From NCBI GenBank assembly GCA_020629895.1, contig JAHDCM010000093.1, positions 2,256 to 8,818 of the forward strand: 6,563 nt of DNA, given 5' to 3'. Positions 1-4,518 of the stretch are shown piece after piece. Under the pieces are notes generated by a model that did not search any database, was not told the origin of the DNA, and was given only the letters and a program-made list of their open reading frames with translations. A program made the translations under genes and the position numbers. Source of the stretch: Bacteroidota bacterium (GTDB lineage Bacteria > Bacteroidota > Bacteroidia > Chitinophagales > UBA2359). The first letter of the stretch is position 1, and each line of letters begins with the position of its first letter.

Positions 1-1199
1 ACTCGCTCAATAACTGTTGCAATACCCATTCCGCCACCAATGCATAAGGTCACAAGACCTGTACTCAAATCTCGACGCTCTAACTCATCCATCAAAGTAC
101 CCATCAACATGCAACCAGTTGCACCAAGTGGATGACCCAAAGCAATTGCCCCGCCATTGACATTCACATTCGAATGATCAATTCCAATATCCGCCATTGC
201 CTTAATAACAACAGCCGCAAATGCCTCATTAATTTCAAATAAGTCAATATCGGCAGCAGTCATACCTGCTTGTTTTAAGGCCTTAATAGAAGCAGGGCCA
301 ATACCAGTCAACATAATGGTAGGATCAGTACCCGCAATAGTCGCTGCACGAATTTTGAAACGAGGCTTCAAGCCCAAAAGCTTACCTGCTTCCTCATTTC
401 CTACAAGCGTAATAGCAGCTCCATCCACAATTGCTGAGGAATTGCCTGCATGGTGTACATGCTCAATCTCTTCCACCTCTGGGTAACGATCAATTGCTAC
501 TGCATCAAAACCTGCCATTGCCCCCATCATGGCAAACGAAGGCTTTAAAGTGGCCAAGCCCTCAACAGTCGTAGAAGGACGTATATTTTCATCAGTACTT
601 AGTACAGCGATACCATTAATATCTTTGACAGGAATACGCGAAGTAAATCGCCCTTCTTGTTCAGCAAGCGAAGCACGCATTTGTGATTCGTAAGCAAATT
701 GATCTACATCACTACGAGAATACCCATATTTAGACGCAATCAAATCGGCAGAAATACCTTGCGGGACGATATGACCAGGTATAGCCACTGAAGGATCCAT
801 GAACATACCACCTCCATCTGAACCCATCTTTACTCGCGACATACTTTCAACACCTCCCGCTACAATCAAATTGCGAAAACCCGATTTTACATAAGCTGCC
901 GCTTGATTGATAGATTCTAATCCAGAACCACAAAAACGATTGAGGGTAACACCGCAAAGATGATCGCCATACTGCGAGTTTTGAGCCGCTGTTTTGGCAA
1001 TATTAGCCGCCTGATCCATTACCTGCCCCACACACCCCAACATCACATCTTCTACTTGTGTCGTATCTAGTTGGTGTTTCTCTTTTAGGGCAACCAATAC
1101 CTGTGTTGCCAAGTCGGTAGGCGTTACGCCAATTAAGGCACCTCTACGATTTCCTTTTCCGCGTACTGTTCGAATAGCATCATAAATGTATGCTTCCAT
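1..1199 (-). CDS. Thiolase (acetyl-CoA C-acyltransferase, FadA/AtoB-like), C-terminal end cut by window edge
   Basis: Cytoplasmic thiolase that exchanges an acyl group between CoA thioesters, either the thiolytic last step of fatty-acid beta-oxidation or acetoacetyl-CoA formation or cleavage. The reverse-strand reading frame gives 399 codons. The N-terminus reads MEAYIYDAIRT. The acylated cysteine is Cys90 in NRFCGSGLES. The NEAF motif starts at Asn324. His356 lies in GGAIALGHPLGATG, and the second catalytic cysteine is Cys386 in LCIGGGMG. All family catalytic residues are therefore present. The frame still reads through IATVIER at the left edge, so only a few residues and the stop are missing; family members are about 390-400 residues. 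The start is firm because an in-frame TAA lies one codon upstream of the ATG. There is no obvious Shine-Dalgarno sequence, as is usual in Bacteroidota. The gene points out of the window, so any operon partners, such as a FadB-like dehydrogenase/hydratase, would lie to the left. Biosynthetic versus degradative specificity cannot be read from the sequence. Confidence 0.95.
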   Translation of the reverse strand, partial: MEAYIYDAIRTVRGKGNRRGALIGVTPTDLATQVLVALKEKHQLDTTQVEDVMLGCVGQVMDQAANIAKTAAQNSQYGDHLCGVTLNRFCGSGLESINQAAAYVKSGFRNLIVAGGVESMSRVKMGSDGGGMFMDPSVAIPGHIVPQGISADLIASKYGYSRSDVDQFAYESQMRASLAEQEGRFTSRIPVKDINGIAVLSTDENIRPSTTVEGLATLKPSFAMMGAMAGFDAVAIDRYPEVEEIEHVHHAGNSSAIVDGAAITLVGNEEAGKLLGLKPRFKIRAATIAGTDPTIMLTGIGPASIKALKQAGMTAADIDLFEINEAFAAVVIKAMADIGIDHSNVNVNGGAIALGHPLGATGCMLMGTLMDELERRDLSTGLVTLCIGGGMGIATVIER

Positions 1200-1330
1200 A
1201 GTTTAGATTTTAGTGGTCAAAATAGGCAAGCGAAGTTAAGACAACATTGGTGAATATTTCAAATTTTATCTAAGAAAATTATTAGGATATACCTTCGTAG
1301 AAGTGATACTTACTGGGAATGAATAAAGTA

Positions 1331-1344
1331 CCTTCGCGTGAAGG
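1331..1344. repeat. Small hairpin CCTTC-GCGT-GAAGG
   Basis: A perfect 5-bp inverted repeat with a 4-nt loop. A related but weaker copy starts with the same TACCTTCG word at 1290-1297, where CTTC-GTA-GAAG (1293-1303) can pair. The two copies lie about 39 nt apart. The function is unknown; they may belong to the same repeat-rich, structured stretch as the palindrome downstream. Confidence 0.4.
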
Positions 1345-1412
1345 ATAGTAGTGGTAGCTTGGTGAAGTAGAAAGGTAATGAGATTACTGATGGCAGGGCT
1401 GACGAAGGAAGA

Positions 1413-1426
1413 CACTGCCAGCAGTG
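1413..1426. repeat. Small hairpin CACTG-CCAG-CAGTG
   Basis: A perfect 5-bp inverted repeat with a 4-nt loop. It follows another short one, GTAAT-GAG-ATTAC, at 1375-1387. Neither is followed by a T-run on either strand, so neither is a standard terminator. The CAGTG/CACTG words recur in the outer stem of the large palindrome at 1474-1549. Confidence 0.4.
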
Positions 1427-1473
1427 ATAATCGAATCCCTTTTCTACGAGCCAACTACAAACGAATAGCCTGA

Positions 1474-1549
1474 CCAAGCCGCAGTGCTAAGGCATAGCCC
1501 GTTCATGCGTCATCGCATGAACAAGTAGCATGGCTGCACTGCGGCTTGG
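1474..1549. repeat. 76-nt quasi-palindrome (REP/MITE-like or structured RNA)
   Basis: Two 36-nt arms flank a 4-nt loop (TCAT, 1510-1513). The outer 14 bp pair perfectly (CCAAGCCGCAGTGC at 1474-1487 with 1536-1549), as do the inner 9 bp (GTTCATGCG at 1501-1509 with 1514-1522). Between them are two 13-nt segments that do not pair in register. Instead both carry a similar word in the same direction, GCATAGCC on the left and GCATGGCT on the right. The element is clearly richer in G+C than its surroundings. No T-run follows on either strand, and it sits between divergent genes where no terminator is needed. A dispersed palindromic repeat or the hairpin of a small RNA is therefore more likely, though this is inference. 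Confidence 0.7.
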
Positions 1550-1645
1550 ACACGCCCAGAATAAAGTTATAAAATAAAAAATGGTCGAATAAAAGACAGT
1601 GGAAATCGGTAAAATGAACTACTTTTATTACAAAACATAAATTGA

Positions 1646-3241
1646 ATGAAAAAAGTAGCAATTTTTATATTTGTTGTTTCTGTTATGTGGGTTTCTGGAT
1701 TGACGAAAGCACAAGATATTGGAACATTAGGGACAGATGCAACTTATTATGGTAATAAATTACCCGATTCGGCGCATGTCTATTTATTTCATCAACTCAA
1801 TGGTGATTCGATTTTGCAATATAAAGAAGCTTTTGATTATGATGAACAAGGGCAACTTATTTATTATCAGTTAAAAAGATATAGCGATTGGGGAGCGATA
1901 AGCGATATTCAAGTAGATAGTATTGGTTATGATGCCGCTGGAAATAGAAATGAGATGGTGTATTTTCGAAAAGAAAATAATGGGGATCAATTGCTGCCCA
2001 TATCAAAAGTAACGAGCAAATATTCGATGTCAAATAAGTTAATTGAACGCCAAAATTATTTGTGGGAAGAGTCAATCGAAGGTTGGTTCAACTTTGCTCA
2101 AAATTACTATATCTACAATGCAAATGATTTTTTAATTAAAGAGGAGGAGTGGTACACGCCGTTGGTGTCGGAGGCACTTCGACTTAATGCTCAAAAACTA
2201 TTTACTTATGATGAACAAGGAAATAATACGGTAGCCATTACGCGTAGATATAATCAGCAGTTGGGAATAGATACCTTGTATGCCAAAGATATGCATGCGT
2301 TTGATGAACAACAACGTATGGTGCAAAAGAATACCTATTTATGGGACATTACAACAGGAGAGTGGGACGCACGTAACCAATATGTGTGGGCATACGAACA
2401 AGAGGGGTATGACCAAATTAAAACAGAATACACTTGGAGAGATGATGAATGGATGCCTGTCTCTAAAATCTTTGAGCAATTTGATAGCCTCGAAAAAACG
2501 TTTACTACAAGACAAGAAGATTGGAATCGAAATGAGGAACAATGGAACCCTGATAAGCAATATATAGAAACATATCAAGATGATTTTGTAAGACCAGTAT
2601 TGATACAGGAATTCGACTATCAAGATGATCAATGGGTGTTGCTGAGTGAAAATACAATAGACTATAACGTTAGTGGGCAGGAAATACAATATCAAAATCG
2701 TGTCTTTGATGCCTGGATTTCTTCCGATTCGTTAATTACATTGTTCAAACGTCGCACCTTATATGATGAAAATGGGTGGGCAACAGATGTTTTTATAGAT
2801 AAACGAGATGATTTTATAGGCACATTACAAGCCCAAAGCCATTATCAAATTACGTATGATAAAGACTATAATAAACAAATAGAACATTGGAATACATGGT
2901 ATTTATTCGAGCAACAATACCTACCCTCCAATAAGCGTTATTACTATTATCCAAGCTATATTACAGGAGTTGATGTGCCAACAGAAAGGTTTAATCCAAT
3001 AAGGCTTTATCCGCAACCTACTACAAATCTCCTGTTGGTAGAAATACCAATACCACTTGATAATGGATATTACCGTATTTATAACCTCGAAGGAATGGAA
3101 ATACTTAATGGACAACTAGGCGTATCTCAAACAAAAGTGAAGATACCAGTAGAAAGCCTGCCAGTAGGAACCTATCTATTACAACTAATAAACAACCAAC
3201 AACTAATTGATGTTAAAACATTTATGCGAATAAAAGACTAA
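1646..3241 (+). CDS. Secreted T9SS cargo protein with about twelve 31-residue YD-like repeats
   Basis: Probably an extracellular or surface-attached protein exported by Sec and then the type IX secretion system. Residues 1-22 form a signal peptide (MKK, hydrophobic stretch to about 18, cleavage likely after KA before Gln23). Residues from about 34 to 435 are a degenerate repeat array. A Tyr/Phe-Asp-like motif of the type YDEQGQ begins at residues 65, 95, 126, 157, 188, 219, 250, 279, 310, 340, 373 and 404, giving a step of 29-33, usually 30-31. Trp-rich connectors lie between. Residues 447-531 are a type A sorting domain: LYPQPTTN at 454-461 (family usually xYPNPxxx), YRIYNLEGMEI, SLPVGTYLLQL from 504, and a basic KTFMRIKD end. 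No enzyme motif is visible, so binding or adhesion is only a guess. The gene stands alone, starts at the first ATG after an AT-rich leader, and looks more AT-rich than the thiolase and receptor genes. Confidence 0.9.
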   Translation: MKKVAIFIFVVSVMWVSGLTKAQDIGTLGTDATYYGNKLPDSAHVYLFHQLNGDSILQYKEAFDYDEQGQLIYYQLKRYSDWGAISDIQVDSIGYDAAGNRNEMVYFRKENNGDQLLPISKVTSKYSMSNKLIERQNYLWEESIEGWFNFAQNYYIYNANDFLIKEEEWYTPLVSEALRLNAQKLFTYDEQGNNTVAITRRYNQQLGIDTLYAKDMHAFDEQQRMVQKNTYLWDITTGEWDARNQYVWAYEQEGYDQIKTEYTWRDDEWMPVSKIFEQFDSLEKTFTTRQEDWNRNEEQWNPDKQYIETYQDDFVRPVLIQEFDYQDDQWVLLSENTIDYNVSGQEIQYQNRVFDAWISSDSLITLFKRRTLYDENGWATDVFIDKRDDFIGTLQAQSHYQITYDKDYNKQIEHWNTWYLFEQQYLPSNKRYYYYPSYITGVDVPTERFNPIRLYPQPTTNLLLVEIPIPLDNGYYRIYNLEGMEILNGQLGVSQTKVKIPVESLPVGTYLLQLINNQQLIDVKTFMRIKD

Positions 3242-3275
3242 TGAATGGTTTTTTTTGAAATGTAAGAAGATTTTC

Positions 3276-3306
3276 TTTACATTCTTTAAAGTTTATGTTA
3301 TATTTG
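3276..3306 (+). promoter_or_regulatory. Candidate Bacteroidota-type promoter for the HNH-AP2 gene
   Basis: TATATTTG at 3299-3306 matches the Bacteroidota -7 consensus TAnnTTTG exactly. TTTA at 3276-3279, 19 bp upstream, fits the -33 TTTG element with one mismatch and suitable spacing. Transcription from here would give a leader of roughly 200 nt that includes both hairpins before the ATG at 3523. In AT-rich DNA such a match can arise by chance. Confidence 0.4.
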
Positions 3307-3440
3307 GCGTAGTTGAGTAAACAGTGTTATTTAGTAATTAAGAAGAATCATTTTATTCTCACCTCAAACAATAATTTCATTCATTCATTTTCGTTTGCCC
3401 CAAGGTGAAGCTTCTCTAATCAACTAAATTGAAAAATATA

Positions 3441-3488
3441 CTTTTCAGTTCTTGAAAAGGAAGGGGATAGGTCTGTCTTGATCTCCCC
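3441..3488 (+). promoter_or_regulatory. Two tandem hairpins in the putative 5' leader of the HNH-AP2 gene
   Basis: The first hairpin has a perfect 7-bp stem with a 5-nt loop: CTTTTCA (3441-3447), GTTCT, TGAAAAG (3453-3459). The second begins 3 nt later. GGGGA (3463-3467) pairs with TCCCC (3484-3488), and inside it GGTC (3470-3473) pairs with GATC (3480-3483) through one G-T wobble, closing a 6-nt loop. The ATG lies 34 nt downstream in unstructured AT-rich sequence. The run after the second stem is not T-rich, so it is not a classical terminator. The hairpins could modulate transcript stability or translation; this is inference. Confidence 0.4.
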
Positions 3489-3522
3489 ATAAATTATTCA
3501 ATATACACAATTCAACGTAGCC

Positions 3523-4026
3523 ATGTTTTATAAAGTACCACTTAAAAATGACATCGAAAAGATCGTCATTGATGCTAAATCTTATGAATTTCTCAATCAA
3601 GGGTATTACAAAACCATCAAAATTCTTGAAAATTTAAGAAGCCACAGTAAAGGTTATCCTGTTTACCAAAAACAAGTCGGAAAAAATAAATACGAAACCA
3701 TTTACCTACATAAATTACTCGCCACTAAGTTTATTAAAAAACCCGAAGATTATAACAAAAATTGGGTCGTCCGATTTATTGATAACAATGTCAAAAATCT
3801 CAGACTTAGCAACCTAGAGTGGATCTCCAGAAGTATGCTTCGACGCCTTGATAAATCTACCAATAGCTCTACGGGATTTAGAGGAGTTAGTAAGGATGGA
3901 AACCGTTATCGAGCCGTTATTTATATCAAAGATCGCCGTACGCCCTTCGTTATCGGACGCTTTGATACGCCTGAAGAAGCTTATGCTGCCTATCGCGCCA
4001 AATCAAAAGAAATATTTGGGATTTAA
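3523..4026 (+). CDS. HNH-AP2 protein with degenerate HNH core (homing-endonuclease-derived DNA-binding protein)
   Basis: A 167-residue cytoplasmic protein with two linked modules. Residues about 58-102 follow the HNH_3 homing-endonuclease layout: IYLHKLLATKFI with His63, then WVVRFIDNN, then LRLSNLEW (Asn97, Trp100). Residues about 115-166 are an AP2 DNA-binding domain (STGFRGVSKDGNRYRAVIYI, IGRFDTPEEAYAAYRAKS, IFG), the type that follows HNH nucleases in phage and selfish genes. The family usually has Asn-His-Ile-Asp-Gly in the middle; here it reads Arg84-Phe85-Ile-Asp-Asn, so the Asn and general-base His are replaced. Cleavage activity is therefore doubtful while DNA binding should remain. 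The first roughly 55 residues match nothing I recognise. ATG 3523 is the first start after an in-frame TAA at 3490-3492. No phage or transposase gene is adjacent, so this looks like a solitary selfish-gene remnant or a domesticated regulator. Confidence 0.85.
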   Translation: MFYKVPLKNDIEKIVIDAKSYEFLNQGYYKTIKILENLRSHSKGYPVYQKQVGKNKYETIYLHKLLATKFIKKPEDYNKNWVVRFIDNNVKNLRLSNLEWISRSMLRRLDKSTNSSTGFRGVSKDGNRYRAVIYIKDRRTPFVIGRFDTPEEAYAAYRAKSKEIFGI

Positions 4027-4270
4027 TCCTTCTGGAGGGGGCAGATTGGTAAGTAACTAGATATAAGTTTTTCGACAAACAATAAAATCACATAAGCCAT
4101 ACAAGGAACATCAGAAGAATGCTTATTAATGAGGTTATTTGTCATAAGATGACATCAGTTAGCATAAGAGCCGTCGTAGACGACAAAGCTGTGTGGACTT
4201 TCCTCATCTCTATGTACATCACTATGGTAAGCTTATGCCTACTTATGTGTCTTAATTATCTTATGTGGTT

Positions 4271-4311
4271 CCTAAGTACTTCAGTCGTTGATTATGCTAT
4301 CTGTACTTAGG
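4271..4311. repeat. 9-bp perfect inverted repeat CCTAAGTAC / GTACTTAGG
   Basis: The arms lie at 4271-4279 and 4303-4311 with a 23-nt spacer. The left arm overlaps an 8-bp palindrome, AAGTACTT (4274-4281). The right arm is followed by TAATTAGCTTTTG, a weak T-run, so the structure could end transcription of the HNH-AP2 gene. Alternatively, the arms could be operator half-sites, since a promoter candidate lies 41 bp further on. The sequence cannot decide between the two. Confidence 0.45.
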
Positions 4312-4351
4312 TAATTAGCTTTTGTTAACGTCCCCACCTATCTCTTTTCCT

Positions 4352-4359
4352 TATTTTTG
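4352..4359 (+). promoter_or_regulatory. Candidate -7 promoter element for the TonB receptor gene
   Basis: TATTTTTG fits the Bacteroidota -7 consensus TAnnTTTG exactly and lies 159 bp before the receptor ATG. The nearest upstream TTTG ends at 4324, leaving a 27-bp gap that is longer than the usual 19-23 bp, so the -33 half is not convincing. Confidence 0.3.
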
Positions 4360-4518
4360 CTATCTAAACATTTCAAAAAGTTGTTGAAAAAAATTCTATA
4401 TCAAAGACCATTTTTATTCAACCAAATTCATACTGCTCGTTAAACATTTCCCCATTAATGATTGTTTTCACTACTAATTGAAAATTCAAAATCTTAGATC
4501 ATTCACTAGTAAGCAATC

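Larger units (their letters stand above)
1200..1645. other. Divergent intergenic region with hairpins, no credible gene
   Basis: This stretch separates the thiolase start (minus strand) from the secreted-protein start (plus strand), so it should hold promoters for both. I found no clean TAnnTTTG promoter element on either strand; TACTTTTA at 1620-1627 is a one-mismatch candidate for the plus-strand gene but has no TTTG partner upstream. The part from about 1290 to 1550 is richer in G+C and in short inverted repeats than the AT-rich flanks. It includes the large quasi-palindrome listed separately. The only reverse-strand open frame here (1266-1454, 62 codons) has no recognisable domain and overlaps these hairpins, so I do not call it a gene. 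Confidence 0.6.
3242..3522 (+). other. Intergenic leader between secreted-protein gene and HNH-AP2 gene
   Basis: This 281-bp AT-rich gap begins with an eight-T run (3249-3256) just after the upstream stop. An AT-only-biased inverted repeat follows: AATGTAA at 3259-3265 pairing with TTACATT at 3277-3283. It is a poor terminator because the T-run precedes the stem. Next come a promoter candidate, a CATTCATTCATT run near 3378-3389, and two hairpins just ahead of the HNH-AP2 start. No open frame of note exists on either strand. Confidence 0.55.
4027..4518. other. 492-bp non-coding region upstream of the TonB receptor gene
   Basis: I see no convincing gene here. A 63-codon frame at 4119-4310 has no signal peptide or domain that I recognise and runs across inverted repeats. 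The region holds three CATAAG words (4091-4096, 4143-4148, 4163-4168) and three CTTATG words (4232-4237, 4242-4247, 4260-4265). It also has small hairpins such as GTCAT-AAG-ATGAC (4141-4153) and GTCG-TAGA-CGAC (4173-4184), and the 9-bp inverted repeat listed separately. The last 150 bp are AT-rich and look like an ordinary promoter and leader for the downstream receptor. Confidence 0.55.

Noticed and set aside
1206..1240. Possible promoter for the thiolase on the reverse strand (TATTTTG with an upstream TTG)
   Set aside because: The -7 match lacks one T of TAnnTTTG and the spacing is only 17; too weak to list.
1266..1454. Reverse-strand 62-codon open frame in the divergent intergenic region
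   Set aside because: No recognisable domain, no clear signal peptide, and it lies across a run of short hairpins; its length is ordinary for chance.
2339..2695. Reverse-strand 118-codon frame rich in Ile/Leu/Phe that resembles a membrane protein
   Set aside because: It is the antisense of the secreted repeat protein; the hydrophobic look comes from reading AT-rich codons backwards.
3259..3283. AATGTAA/TTACATT hairpin as terminator of the secreted-protein gene
   Set aside because: The stem is weak and AT-rich, and the T-run lies before it rather than after it.
3407..3414. GAAGCTTC palindrome
   Set aside because: An 8-bp palindrome without extension; expected by chance.
4119..4310. 63-codon plus-strand frame with hydrophobic stretch
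   Set aside because: It runs through inverted repeats and repeated CATAAG/CTTATG words, has no domain similarity that I recognise, and its start lacks any supporting signal.
4371..4389. TTTCAA/TTGAAA hairpin in the receptor leader
   Set aside because: Six AT-rich pairs followed by A-run; not more than expected in such AT-rich sequence.
3241..4518. Group I or II intron carrying the HNH-AP2 gene
   Set aside because: The flanking genes are complete and unrelated, so no host gene is interrupted, and I see no intron core sequences.
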